Below are positions 38,851-47,690 of a stretch of DNA of 64,000 bases, piece after piece; within the stretch, counting starts at the first letter, position 1; the number at the start of each line of letters is the position of its first letter. The stretch comes from Phytopseudomonas dryadis. Its GTDB lineage: Bacteria > Pseudomonadota > Gammaproteobacteria > Pseudomonadales > Pseudomonadaceae. The position numbers and the translations under genes are program-made. The stretch spans positions 248,001 through 312,000 of the forward strand of contig NZ_QJUM01000001.1 of assembly GCF_004327355.1 (NCBI RefSeq), in the 5' to 3' direction. The notes below the pieces were generated by a model. It saw nothing but the letters and a program-made list of their open reading frames with translations. It was not told the DNA's origin and made no database searches.

Positions 38851-39384
38851 ATGAGACTCAAGCCCTTTTCATTGCTTCTTTGCCTATTGCTCCTGCCCGG
38901 CCTTGGCGTCGCTGCCGACAAGACCATCTATGGCCTGACCGAATACGTCAGGCTCGACCTCGACATCGACGTCGCCGCCAAGCTCGACACCGGCGCCCAG
39001 ACCGCCTCGCTCAGCGCCCGCGATATCGAACGCTTCAAGCGCGATGGCGAAACCTGGGTGCGTTTCTACCTGGCCATCGACGACGCCCATGCCCATCCGA
39101 TCGAGCGCCCGCTGGCGCGCATCAGCAAGATCAAGCGGCGTGCCGGCGACTACGATGCCGAAGAGGAAAAGACCTATACCGCGCGGCCGGTGATCGAACT
39201 GGACGTGTGCATGGGCGGCACCCTGCGCCAGATCGAAGTGAACCTCACCGACCGCAGCGCCTTCCAATACCCGCTTTTGATCGGCTCGGATGCGCTCAAG
39301 CGCTTCGATGCCCTGGTCGACCCAAGCCTAAAATACGCAGCAGGAAAACCTGACTGTGCCACCGTCGCGAAATCCGCCGAGTAA
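38851..39384 (+). CDS. Exported retropepsin-like protease of the ATP-dependent zinc protease family (DUF785)
   Basis: 177 residues. A signal peptide (LLLCLLLLPGLGVAA, cleaved near residue 21) directs it to the periplasm. The mature N-terminus carries KLDTGAQTASLSA, the DTGA active-site motif of retropepsin-like aspartyl proteases (Asp46), and a second family signature, LLIGSDALKRFDALVDPS, is near the end. The database name zinc protease is historical. It is the first gene of a three-gene unit, 5 bp before the 7TM gene. It probably trims or processes a peptide made by the ligase encoded two genes downstream; the substrate is unknown. Start chosen at 38851 because upstream in-frame ATG 38827 would precede the signal peptide with a charged leader. 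Confidence 0.85.
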   Translation: MRLKPFSLLLCLLLLPGLGVAADKTIYGLTEYVRLDLDIDVAAKLDTGAQTASLSARDIERFKRDGETWVRFYLAIDDAHAHPIERPLARISKIKRRAGDYDAEEEKTYTARPVIELDVCMGGTLRQIEVNLTDRSAFQYPLLIGSDALKRFDALVDPSLKYAAGKPDCATVAKSAE

Positions 39385-39389
39385 TCCCC

Positions 39390-40916
39390 ATGCGCGCTCT
39401 TACCCTGCATCTGAAAATCCTGATCACCTTGCTGGTGAGCCTGGGCATTCTGATTACGGCCTATCAGATCTTCATTCTCGGCATTCCGGTCAGCGGTGAC
39501 GAAACGGACGACCTGTGGAACATCGACGCCCGCGTCGAATTCCAGGCCAATGGCCGCGACCCGATCAAGCTGCAGATGTTCGTACCGCCGCTGAACCAGG
39601 ATTACGTCAGCCTCAACGAGAGCTTCATCTCCAACAACTACGGAGTGAGCGTCAACCGGGTGGACAGCAACCGCAAGGTGACCTGGTCCGCCCGGCGCGC
39701 CAACGGCAAACAGACCCTCTACTACCGCCTGGTGCTGACCAAGCGCTACAGCGGCGAACAGGCCAAGGCCAAGGGCCCGATCTTCCGCGACAGCATCCCC
39801 GTGGAAGGCCCGGAGAAGATCGCGGCCGAAGCCCTGCTGGCGCCGATCCGCCAGCACTCGGCCGACGTCGAGACCTTCATCAGCGAAACCATCAAGCGGG
39901 TCAACAACAGCAATGACGACAACGCCAAGCTGCTGCTCGGCGGCGATGCCTCGACTTCGAACAAGGCCCAGGCCATCGAACTGCTGCTGTCCATCGCCCA
40001 CGTACCCATGGAGCGCGTGCACACCATCCGCCTGGCGGCCGATATCCAGCAGAGCCCGGAACTCTGGCTGCGCAGCTTCAACGGCGACCGCTGGCTGTAC
40101 TTCAATCCGGAAAGCGGCGAACAGGGGCTGCCGAACGACCGCCTGGTCTGGTGGACCGGCGACGAGCCGCTGATCACCCTGGACGGCGGTCGCCAGGCCC
40201 AGGCGACCTTCACCCTCAACAACAGCGAAATGAACGCCATTCACCTGGCCAAGCTGACCGACGAGAACACCGACGCCGACTTCCTCGAATACTCGCTGTA
40301 CGGCCTGCCGCTGCAGACCCAGCAGACCTTCATGATCATGGTCATGATTCCCATCGGCGTCCTGGTGATCCTGGTCCTGCGCAACCTGGGCGGCCTGCAG
40401 ACCCTGGGCACCTTCACCCCGGTGCTGATCGCCCTGGCCTTCCGCGAGACCCAGCTGGGCTTCGGCATCGTGCTGTTCACGGTGATCACCGCCTTGGGCC
40501 TGTCGCTGCGCTCCTACCTGGAACACCTGAAGCTGCAGATGCTGCCGAGGCTGTCGGTGGTGCTGACCTTCGTGGTGGTGCTGATCGCCGTCATCAGCCT
40601 GTTCAGCCACAAGCTCGGCCTGGAGCGCGGCCTGTCGGTGGCGCTGTTCCCGATGGTGATCCTGACCATGACCATCGAGCGCCTGTCGATCACCTGGGAA
40701 GAGCGTGGCGGCAGCCATGCCTTCAAGGTGGCCATCGGCACCCTGTTCGCCGCGACCCTGGCGCACCTGCTGATGAGCATCCCGGAACTGGTGTACTTCG
40801 TCTTCACCTTCCCGGCGATTCTGCTGGTCCTGGTGGGCTTCATGCTGGCGATGGGTCGCTACCGCGGCTACCGCCTGACCGAGCTGTTCCGCTTCAAAGC
40901 CTTCCTGAAGGATTGA
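39390..40916 (+). CDS. Inactive transglutaminase-like domain fused to a C-terminal 7TM region
   Basis: 508 residues. One N-terminal helix (about residues 9-31) leads to a periplasmic domain of about 280 residues with transglutaminase-like fold features (AIELLLSIAHVPMERVHTIRL, then WLRSFNGDRWLYFNPESGEQG). There is no cysteine anywhere in the protein, so the usual Cys-His-Asp chemistry is absent. From about residue 312 come six or seven membrane helices (TFMIMVMIPIGVLVILVLRNL onward to LVGFMLAMGRY). A conserved partner of the ATP-grasp ligase and retropepsin genes in proteobacteria, it may receive, hold or translocate their peptide product. It begins 5 bp after the protease gene and ends 4 bp before the ligase gene. 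Confidence 0.88.
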   Translation: MRALTLHLKILITLLVSLGILITAYQIFILGIPVSGDETDDLWNIDARVEFQANGRDPIKLQMFVPPLNQDYVSLNESFISNNYGVSVNRVDSNRKVTWSARRANGKQTLYYRLVLTKRYSGEQAKAKGPIFRDSIPVEGPEKIAAEALLAPIRQHSADVETFISETIKRVNNSNDDNAKLLLGGDASTSNKAQAIELLLSIAHVPMERVHTIRLAADIQQSPELWLRSFNGDRWLYFNPESGEQGLPNDRLVWWTGDEPLITLDGGRQAQATFTLNNSEMNAIHLAKLTDENTDADFLEYSLYGLPLQTQQTFMIMVMIPIGVLVILVLRNLGGLQTLGTFTPVLIALAFRETQLGFGIVLFTVITALGLSLRSYLEHLKLQMLPRLSVVLTFVVVLIAVISLFSHKLGLERGLSVALFPMVILTMTIERLSITWEERGGSHAFKVAIGTLFAATLAHLLMSIPELVYFVFTFPAILLVLVGFMLAMGRYRGYRLTELFRFKAFLKD

Positions 40917-40920
40917 GCCA

Positions 40921-41907
40921 ATGCTAGGTCTCTGGAAAACCTGGAAGGCCCTTGAAGCCAAAGGCATCATGGGCATCAACCGACGCAATGCGGACTACGT
41001 GCTGAAGTACAACAAACGGCACCTGTACCCCATCGTCGACGACAAGATCATCACCAAGGAGCGCGCCATCGAAGCCGGCATCCACGTGCCGGAAATGTAT
41101 GGGGTGATTTCCACCGAGAAGGAAATCGACAAGCTCGACGGCATCATCGGCGGACGTAGCGACTTCGTGGTCAAGCCGGCCCAGGGCGCCGGCGGCGACG
41201 GCATCCTGGTGATCGCCGACCGCTTCGAGGATCGCTACAAGACGGTATCGGGCAAGATCGTCAGCCACGCCGAGATCGAACAGCAGATCTCCAGCATCCT
41301 GTCCGGCCTGTATTCACTGGGCGGACACCGGGATCGCGCGCTGATCGAATACCGCGTGACGCCCGACCAGATCTTCAAGAGCATCAGCTACGAAGGCGTG
41401 CCGGACATCCGCATCATCGTGCTGATGGGCTATCCGGTCATGGCCATGCTGCGCCTGCCGACCCGCCAGTCGGGCGGCAAGGCCAACCTGCACCAGGGCG
41501 CCATCGGCGTCGGCGTGGATCTGGCGACCGGCGTGACCCTGCACGGCACCTGGCTGAACAACAAGATCAGCAAGCACCCGGACACCACCAATGCGGTAGA
41601 CGGTGTGCAACTGCCGAACTGGGACGGTTTCATGAAGCTCGCCGCCGGCTGTTACGAGCTGTGCGGCCTGGGCTATATCGGTGTGGACATGGTCCTGGAT
41701 CAGGAGAAGGGCCCGCTGATCCTCGAGCTCAATGCCCGCCCCGGCCTGAACATCCAGATCGCCAACGACTGCGGCCTGACCCATCGCGCCCACGCGGTGG
41801 AGGCCCGTCTCGAAGAGCTGGCGGCCAAAGGCATCCAGGAAAACGCCGAAGAACGCATGCGTTTCTCCCAGGAGCTGTTCGGCCATATCCCGGCTGCCCA
41901 GCTCTGA
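40921..41907 (+). CDS. RimK-like ATP-grasp ligase (alpha-L-glutamate-ligase-like protein)
   Basis: 328-residue cytoplasmic ATP-grasp enzyme, expected to form an amide or peptide bond through an acyl-phosphate. The nucleotide-binding lysine and glycine loop are at FVVKPAQGAGGDGILVIADR (Lys85), the middle contains GVPDIRIIVLMGYPVMAMLRLP, and the magnesium-binding end is LELNARPGLNIQIAN. RimK itself adds glutamates to ribosomal protein S6, but the partners here (exported protease, 7TM protein) point to a different, possibly envelope-linked acceptor. It is the last gene of the operon, 4 bp after the 7TM gene. Confidence 0.9.
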   Translation: MLGLWKTWKALEAKGIMGINRRNADYVLKYNKRHLYPIVDDKIITKERAIEAGIHVPEMYGVISTEKEIDKLDGIIGGRSDFVVKPAQGAGGDGILVIADRFEDRYKTVSGKIVSHAEIEQQISSILSGLYSLGGHRDRALIEYRVTPDQIFKSISYEGVPDIRIIVLMGYPVMAMLRLPTRQSGGKANLHQGAIGVGVDLATGVTLHGTWLNNKISKHPDTTNAVDGVQLPNWDGFMKLAAGCYELCGLGYIGVDMVLDQEKGPLILELNARPGLNIQIANDCGLTHRAHAVEARLEELAAKGIQENAEERMRFSQELFGHIPAAQL

Positions 41908-41997
41908 GCCCTGCCCTGCTGCCGAACTGATCGGCAGCAGGCTCCCTCTCATCAAACATCAAGCAACCAATTGATTTATAGGTGGTTAAAAATTGCA

Positions 41998-42055
41998 GGA
42001 TGGGCCGGGCCGCGCAGGTGCTAAGCCATCGCGATGATGGGTTAGCACCCATCCT
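41998..42055. repeat. REP-like palindrome
   Basis: A 14-bp stem with one mismatch (GGTGCTAAGCCATC against GATGGGTTAGCACC) sits inside an outer pair, AGGATGGG and CCCATCCT. This GGATGGGTTAGCACC type is frequent in some Pseudomonas genomes. It lies between the convergent ligase and thrH genes and could terminate both. Confidence 0.75.
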
Positions 42056-42109
42056 ACTCTGCCTGCATCGACCTGTTGCTGCGCGACAGCGCTGCGGCGA
42101 AGACGCCTC

Positions 42110-42727
42110 CTAAAGACTCAACTGACGATTCGACGCCTTCAGGAACTCGTTCTTGAGGTCTGCGTAAGTGTGCACGGCCGGAAACTGCGGGAATTCGCGA
42201 ATCACGTTTTCCGGCGCATGGAACAGGATGCCAGCGTGGGCTTCGCTGAGCATGGTGGTGTCGTTGTACGAATCGCCGGCAGCGATCACGCGATAGTAGA
42301 GGCTCTTGAAGGCCAATACCGACTGACGCTTGGGATCCTTCTGGCGCAGCTGATACGCCACCACGCGATCGTTTTCGTCGGTGATCAGGCGGTGGCAGAG
42401 CAGGGTCAGGAAGCCCAGCTGGCGCATCAGCGGCTGGGAGAACTCGTAGAAGGTGTCCGAGAGGATCACCACCTGGAAGCGCTCGCGCAACCAGTCGACG
42501 AATTCGACGGCACCTTCGAGCGGCTCGAGGGTGGCGATCACTTCCTGGATGTCCGACAGCTTGAGGCCGTGCTCGTCGAGAATGCGCAGGCGCTGCTTCA
42601 TCAGCACGTCATAGTCGGGAATGTCCCGCGTCGTCGCCTTGAGCGATTCGATACCGGTTTTTTCCGCGAAAGCGATCCAGATTTCGGGAACCAGTACCCC
42701 TTCCAGATCGAGACAAGCGATTTCCAC
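42110..42727 (-). CDS. thrH: ThrH, phosphoserine phosphatase / homoserine phosphotransferase
   Basis: 205-residue HAD-superfamily enzyme that dephosphorylates phosphoserine and can pass the phosphate to homoserine. The nucleophile motif is at the N-terminus (CLDLEGVLVPEIW, Asp7 and Glu9), motif II is VILSDTFYEF, and motif III/IV is RVIAAGDSYNDTTML. The unusual DLEG in place of DxDG is typical of ThrH. It is monocistronic and divergent from the CysH-like gene, as in PAO1. Confidence 0.95.
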   Translation of the reverse strand: MEIACLDLEGVLVPEIWIAFAEKTGIESLKATTRDIPDYDVLMKQRLRILDEHGLKLSDIQEVIATLEPLEGAVEFVDWLRERFQVVILSDTFYEFSQPLMRQLGFLTLLCHRLITDENDRVVAYQLRQKDPKRQSVLAFKSLYYRVIAAGDSYNDTTMLSEAHAGILFHAPENVIREFPQFPAVHTYADLKNEFLKASNRQLSL

Positions 42728-42845
42728 GGCACACTCCTAGGTTGGGCTTTAAAGTTGGCGGCAACTCTACACGATACGGCCAGCCCCTGCCGCTACGCAG
42801 ATTTGCTACCATCGCCCTCCTCACGCATATGCCCTGGAGCCTGCC

Positions 42846-43466
42846 ATGGATCTCGATCTGGACACCCTCAACGCCGAACTCGCCAACCAGCCGGAGAAGC
42901 TGATCGAATGGGCGATCGGCCTGGGCAAACCGGCGATCTGCACGACCAACTTCCGCCCCTTCGAGGCGGTCATCCTGCATATGGTCAGCCAGGCCAAAGC
43001 CGATATTCCCATCGTGTGGATGGACAGCGGCTACAACACCGAGGCCACCTACAAGTTCGCCGACGAGGTGACGCGCCAGCTCGGCCTGAACCTGATCACC
43101 TACCTGCCCAAGCGCAGCCGCGCCCATCGCGAAGCGATCGACGGCCCGACGCCGGGCCTGGACGATCCGCGTCACGCCGCCTTCACCGAAGAAGTCAAAC
43201 TGGAGCCCTTCGCCCGCGCCCTGCGCGAAACCGCGCCGAGCGTCTGGTTCACCGCCCTGCGCGCCAGCGACACTGCCGTGCGTGCACAGATGCAGCCGGT
43301 GAGCATCAACCCCGACGGCCTGATCAAGGTCGCGCCGCTGTTGCACTGGTCGTCCAAGGATCTGTACCAGTACCTCACCGCCCACGGCCTGCCGAACAAC
43401 TTCGACTACTTCGACCCGACCAAGGGTGAAGACAACCGCGAGTGCGGCCTGCACCTGAGCCATTGA
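42846..43466 (+). CDS. cysH: CysH-like PAPS reductase-family protein, Fe-S-free and with altered motifs
   Basis: 206 residues. The position between thrH and cysB is that of cysH in PAO1, and the C-terminal NRECGLHLSH carries the redox cysteine (Cys200) of PAPS/APS reductases. MDSGYNTEATYKFADEV and LEPFARALRETAPSVWFTALR also match. But it lacks the CC and CxxC cysteines that bind the 4Fe-4S cluster in the usual Pseudomonas APS-type enzyme, and it resembles the E. coli PAPS type instead. Moreover, the PP-loop region reads TTNFRPFEAV rather than SSSFGIQAA, and the REQSGSR motif reads ASDTAVR. It may be a shortened PAPS reductase or a protein of altered function. Symbol tentative. Confidence 0.75.
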   Translation: MDLDLDTLNAELANQPEKLIEWAIGLGKPAICTTNFRPFEAVILHMVSQAKADIPIVWMDSGYNTEATYKFADEVTRQLGLNLITYLPKRSRAHREAIDGPTPGLDDPRHAAFTEEVKLEPFARALRETAPSVWFTALRASDTAVRAQMQPVSINPDGLIKVAPLLHWSSKDLYQYLTAHGLPNNFDYFDPTKGEDNRECGLHLSH

Positions 43467-43467
43467 A

Positions 43468-43563
43468 TCAAGCTGCAAGCCTCAAGCTACAAGCTGCAAG
43501 CTGCAAGTCAGAAGCCGCGCGAACCATGCTTCTACTTGCCGCTTGTGGCTTGCAGCTTGTCGC
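43468..43563. repeat. Inverted AAGCTGC-type repeat filling the cysH/cysB gap
   Basis: Tandem AAGCTGC/AAGCTAC units at 43468-43507 face their inverted counterpart at 43534-43563 (CTTGCCGCTTGTGGCTTG in the latter), forming a long imperfect stem. It occupies nearly the whole space between two convergent genes and may act as the terminator of both. 43534-43559 recurs exactly, inverted, at 32895-32920. Confidence 0.85.
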
Positions 43564-43571
43564 TAACGCTG

Positions 43572-44555
<984 letters not shown>

Positions 44556-44656
44556 TCAAAGCGGATAGGCAGCCGTTAATCATCGGCGTCGATATATAAC
44601 CATATTAATGGTTCAGGCGATAAATATAGATGATTTATTTTGGCTCCACAGCCGCA

Positions 44657-45154
44657 TCATTCACCACGGGCGCGGTGCTGCAGCATCGGCACCAGGTAGA
44701 CCGGCACATCGGACAGCTGTAACAGGCGGGCCGCCGTGCGACCCAGCGGAACCTCGAGCGCGGCACCATGGCTATGACTGCCTACGACCAGTAAATCCAC
44801 GCCGAGTTTCTGCGCTTCCTCCAGAATCGCCAGCGGCGGATCGCCCTGCAGCACGCGCACCGAATTGATCAGTTCCAGATCCTGGCGGTTGTCGCCCAGT
44901 TCGTCGCGGAAGCCTTCGAGCACGCGCAGCTCGATGCTGTTCATCACCGTATCCAGACCGGTACTGCGCAATTCCTTGAGGCGTGCCTCGTCCACATAGG
45001 TCTGCAGGACGGACTCGGCGAACAGGCCCATGGGCTCGACGGCATGCACGACATAAAGCCGCGCATTGAAACTGCGGGCGAGCGCCAGGGCATGCTGCAG
45101 TACATAGGGCGCATAGAGCCCGAGGTCGGTGGCATAGAGAATCGAACGGATCAT
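44657..45154 (-). CDS. Universal stress protein (UspA family)
   Basis: 165-residue ATP-binding UspA-type protein. It starts with SILYATDLGLYAPYVLQHALALARSF and ends with the nucleotide-binding motif VVGSHSHGAALEVPLGRTAARLLQLSDVPVYLVP, the G-x2-G-x9-G(S/T) pattern; here the first glycine is followed by SHSHG. The charged strand ILEEAQKLGVDLLVVG is typical. Function is general stress survival; no specific partner can be named from context. Confidence 0.9.
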   Translation of the reverse strand: MIRSILYATDLGLYAPYVLQHALALARSFNARLYVVHAVEPMGLFAESVLQTYVDEARLKELRSTGLDTVMNSIELRVLEGFRDELGDNRQDLELINSVRVLQGDPPLAILEEAQKLGVDLLVVGSHSHGAALEVPLGRTAARLLQLSDVPVYLVPMLQHRARGE

Positions 45155-45501
45155 GCGGCCTCCTCGACTGCCGACACGGCGGGGCCTCGCTTGAGCTTAG
45201 CAGCGCCATCCACAAGTCAACGAATAGGCCATCATTCAGGACGAATGGCTATATGCCGCCTACTGCCGGCCATGGCGCTTCGGCCACACGGAGCGGCGCC
45301 ACGGTCCCTCCCGGGAGTGGCTCGAAAACCCTCGCGACGATGAAATACCGGCCCTATAACAACCTTGGCCCCATTGTCTCGGCGGGCGTTAACGCGCTAA
45401 GGTTCGGCCTCCCCGCTCTGCCCATACTGCTGTGCCCGCCGCCCGGGGATCGTTGGCGGCCGGCACCCGTGACCCGATGACGTTGACTGATGAAAAGCAC
45501 G
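45155..45501. other. 347-bp divergent gap, no gene seen
   Basis: It should carry promoters for the universal stress gene (left) and the DAHP synthase gene (right). No ORF with a credible start, no terminator and no clear leader peptide rich in aromatic residues was found. Confidence 0.5.
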
Positions 45502-46578
45502 ATGGCTGATTTACCGATTAATGACCTGAACGTTGCCTCCAACGAGACCCTGATCACGCCGGAACAGATCAAGCTCGACATTCCGCTGACCGCAGCCGCC
45601 CAACGCACCGTCGCGGCCGGCCGGCAGGTGGTGCGCGATATCCTCGACGGCAAGGACCATCGCCTGTTCGTGGTCATCGGCCCCTGCTCGATTCACGATA
45701 TCGAGGCCGCCCACGAATATGCCGAGCGCCTGAAGGTGCTGGCCGAGGAAGTGTCCGACACCCTCTACCTGGTCATGCGCGTGTACTTCGAAAAGCCGCG
45801 CACCACCGTCGGCTGGAAAGGCCTGATCAACGATCCCTACCTGGACGACTCCTTCAAGATTCAGGATGGCCTGCACATCGGCCGCAAACTGCTGCGTGAC
45901 CTGGCCGAGATGGGCCTGCCCACCGCGACCGAAGCCCTCGACCCGATTTCCCCGCAATACCTGCAGGACCTGATCAGCTGGTCCGCCATCGGCGCCCGCA
46001 CCACCGAATCGCAGACCCACCGTGAAATGGCCTCGGGCCTGTCCTCGGCCGTCGGCTTCAAGAACGGCACCGACGGCGGCCTCACCGTGGCGATCAACGC
46101 GCTGCAGTCGGTCTCCAGCCCGCACCGCTTCCTCGGCATCAACCAGCAGGGCGGCGTATCCATCGTCACCACCAAGGGCAACGCCTATGGCCATGTGGTT
46201 CTGCGCGGTGGCAACGGCAAGCCCAACTACGACTCGGTCAGCGTCGCCATCTGCGAACAGGAACTGAACAAGGCCGGCATCAAGCCCAACATCATGGTCG
46301 ACTGCAGCCACGCCAACTCCAACAAGGACCCGGGCCTGCAGCCGCTGGTCATGGACAACGTCGCCAATCAGATCGTCGAAGGCAACCAATCCATCGTCGG
46401 TCTGATGGTCGAAAGCCACCTGGGCTGGGGCAACCAGTCGATTCCCAAGGACCTGCAACAGCTCAAGTACGGCGTCTCCATCACCGATGCCTGCATCGAC
46501 TGGGACAGTACCGAGAAGACCCTGCGTGCCATGCACAACAAGCTCAGGGACGTGCTACCCCGCCGCCGTCGCGGTTAG
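45502..46578 (+). CDS. 3-deoxy-7-phosphoheptulonate synthase (DAHP synthase, class I)
   Basis: 358-residue enzyme condensing PEP and erythrose 4-phosphate, the first step of aromatic amino-acid synthesis. Visible are VVIGPCSIHDIEAAHEYAERL (PEP site), RVYFEKPRTTVGWKGLINDPYLD, ARTTESQTHREMASGL and MVDCSHANSNKDP (metal-binding His). It is of the AroF/G/H type rather than the class II plant type; which amino acid inhibits it cannot be decided safely, although the PAO1 homologue PA1750 is annotated as Phe/Tyr type. The ATG at 45502 (MADLPINDL) matches relatives; 45490 is an alternative. Its terminator follows directly. Confidence 0.96.
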   Translation: MADLPINDLNVASNETLITPEQIKLDIPLTAAAQRTVAAGRQVVRDILDGKDHRLFVVIGPCSIHDIEAAHEYAERLKVLAEEVSDTLYLVMRVYFEKPRTTVGWKGLINDPYLDDSFKIQDGLHIGRKLLRDLAEMGLPTATEALDPISPQYLQDLISWSAIGARTTESQTHREMASGLSSAVGFKNGTDGGLTVAINALQSVSSPHRFLGINQQGGVSIVTTKGNAYGHVVLRGGNGKPNYDSVSVAICEQELNKAGIKPNIMVDCSHANSNKDPGLQPLVMDNVANQIVEGNQSIVGLMVESHLGWGNQSIPKDLQQLKYGVSITDACIDWDSTEKTLRAMHNKLRDVLPRRRRG

Positions 46579-46586
46579 AGCAAATG

Positions 46587-46615
46587 AAAACGCCGGGCAT
46601 TGCCCGGCGTTTTTT
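46587..46615 (+). terminator. Rho-independent terminator of the DAHP synthase gene
   Basis: Perfect 9-bp arms CGCCGGGCA and TGCCCGGCG followed by six T, starting 12 nt past the stop. An A-run on the left lets it also work leftward. Confidence 0.95.
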
Positions 46616-46634
46616 CGTCCATCGGCAAGCGTAT

Positions 46635-46916
46635 TCAGCCGTGGCCGGGCGTACCCTGACGGCGCTCCATGTAGCGTTCGACGTAGGAGCAGGATGGGAT
46701 GACCGTGTAACCCATGCGCTCGGCGTAACGCAGGGCGTCTTCGGTCAGGGCGGCGGCGATGCCGCGGCCACGCAAGGCATTCGGCACGAAGGTGCGATAG
46801 ATATCCAGCGTCTGTTTGCCCAGGTCCATGTAAGCGAGATAGGCGCGATCACCATCCACCGTGGTCTCGAACTGGTGACCCGCAAGGTCATGATGAATGG
46901 ACAGTGACTCGCTCAT
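46635..46916 (-). CDS. Small GNAT-like N-acetyltransferase domain protein
   Basis: 93 residues, the compact single-domain GNAT type (YjdJ/Gtt-like, often labelled N-acetyltransferase). The acetyl-CoA loop is visible in TFVPNALRGRGIAAALTEDALRYAERMGYTVIPSCSYVERYM: R-x-x-G-x-G/A followed by the SCSYV segment with the catalytic Cys-like residue. AGGAG lies 6 nt before the ATG at 46916, which supports that start over 46991. Substrate unknown. Confidence 0.85.
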   Translation of the reverse strand: MSESLSIHHDLAGHQFETTVDGDRAYLAYMDLGKQTLDIYRTFVPNALRGRGIAAALTEDALRYAERMGYTVIPSCSYVERYMERRQGTPGHG

Positions 46917-47314
46917 TACAACTCCTCTCGAATTAGCCGACCGCTTCTGCCGGTCATTTGCCGGCTTGCGGTTGTGAATCCTCGGCAACAATTGGATATA
47001 TGAAGCCAGTCTAGATGATAAAGGGCAAGGCGAAACCGCACTTGACCTGCGTCACGACGAGGGGTAGTTCGGGCGGCTGTCGCACGGGAAAACGGCTGTC
47101 GCTTTTCCGGCCGGCAACGAACCAGCGCGCCCCTGGTTGCCATGGACAAATGGCATTGGTTCTCTGCGGTTTTCATGATTGTGAAAAAAACCATACGCCC
47201 TTGCCCCGCCTGCGTTTACTTACTACAAGTTACAGGTAGTATGTATGCCGGCCAATTTCCCGGTATTGGGGAATGGCTTTGATAAAGCAAAAACTTCACC
47301 CCAAGGGGAACACG
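46917..47314. other. 398-bp gap upstream of oprI, promoter region
   Basis: No gene seen. The inverted pentamer pair ACTAC/GTAGT near 47221-47241 lies about 75-95 bp before the oprI ATG and may mark a regulatory site. An ANR-like TTGAC-N4-GTCAC at 47042-47055 is too imperfect to call. Confidence 0.4.
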
Positions 47315-47566
47315 ATGAACAACGTTCTGAAATTCTCTGCTCTGGCTTTGGCCGCAGTTCTGGCTACCGGTTGCAGCAGCATCACCAAAGAAACTGAAGC
47401 CCGTCTGACTGCAACTGAAGATGCAGCCGCTCGCGCCCAAGCCCGTGCCGACGAAGCCTACCGCAAGGCTGACGAGGCGCTGGCCGCTGCTCAGAAAGCT
47501 CAGCAGACCGCTGACGAAGCCAACGAGCGTGCTCTGCGTATGCTGGAAAAAGCCAGCCGCAAGTAA
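47315..47566 (+). CDS. oprI: Major outer-membrane lipoprotein OprI (Lpp homologue)
   Basis: 83 residues. The signal ends in the lipobox LATGC with Cys20 as lipidation site. The rest is an unbroken coiled coil of Ala/Glu/Lys heptads ([20 protein letters not shown]), ending SRK; the terminal Lys is the expected point of attachment to peptidoglycan. The RBS AGGGGA lies 5-6 nt before the ATG at 47315. It is followed by a terminator. Immediately beyond, facing it, lies an L,D-transpeptidase gene that could make the attachment. Confidence 0.98.
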   Translation: MNNVLKFSALALAAVLATGCSSITKETEARLTATEDAAARAQARADEAYRKADEALAAAQKAQQTADEANERALRMLEKASRK

Positions 47567-47582
47567 TAGCGTTTGGCTGATA

Positions 47583-47612
47583 AAGCCGGCCCGTTACAAG
47601 GCCGGCTCTTTA
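47583..47612 (+). terminator. Rho-independent terminator of oprI
   Basis: Arms AGCCGGCC and GGCCGGCT around an 8-nt loop, followed by CTTTATT, 17 nt past the stop. Confidence 0.85.
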
Positions 47613-47619
47613 TTGCATG

Positions 47620-47652
47620 AAAACCACTGCGCGGTAACGCCAGTGGTTTTTT
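47620..47652. terminator. Second, bidirectional terminator between oprI and the L,D-transpeptidase gene
   Basis: Perfect 10-bp arms AAAACCACTG and CAGTGGTTTT around an 11-nt loop, with T-run to the right and A-run to the left. It can end the leftward transpeptidase transcript and back up the oprI terminator. Confidence 0.85.
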
Positions 47653-47690
47653 ATCGCCGGCCGCCGGCCATTTTCCATGCAAGGGCGAAC

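Noticed and set aside
47042..47055. ANR/FNR box TTGAC-N4-GTCAC upstream of oprI
   Set aside because: The half-sites deviate from TTGAT/ATCAA and it is about 260 bp from the gene, so a chance match is likely.
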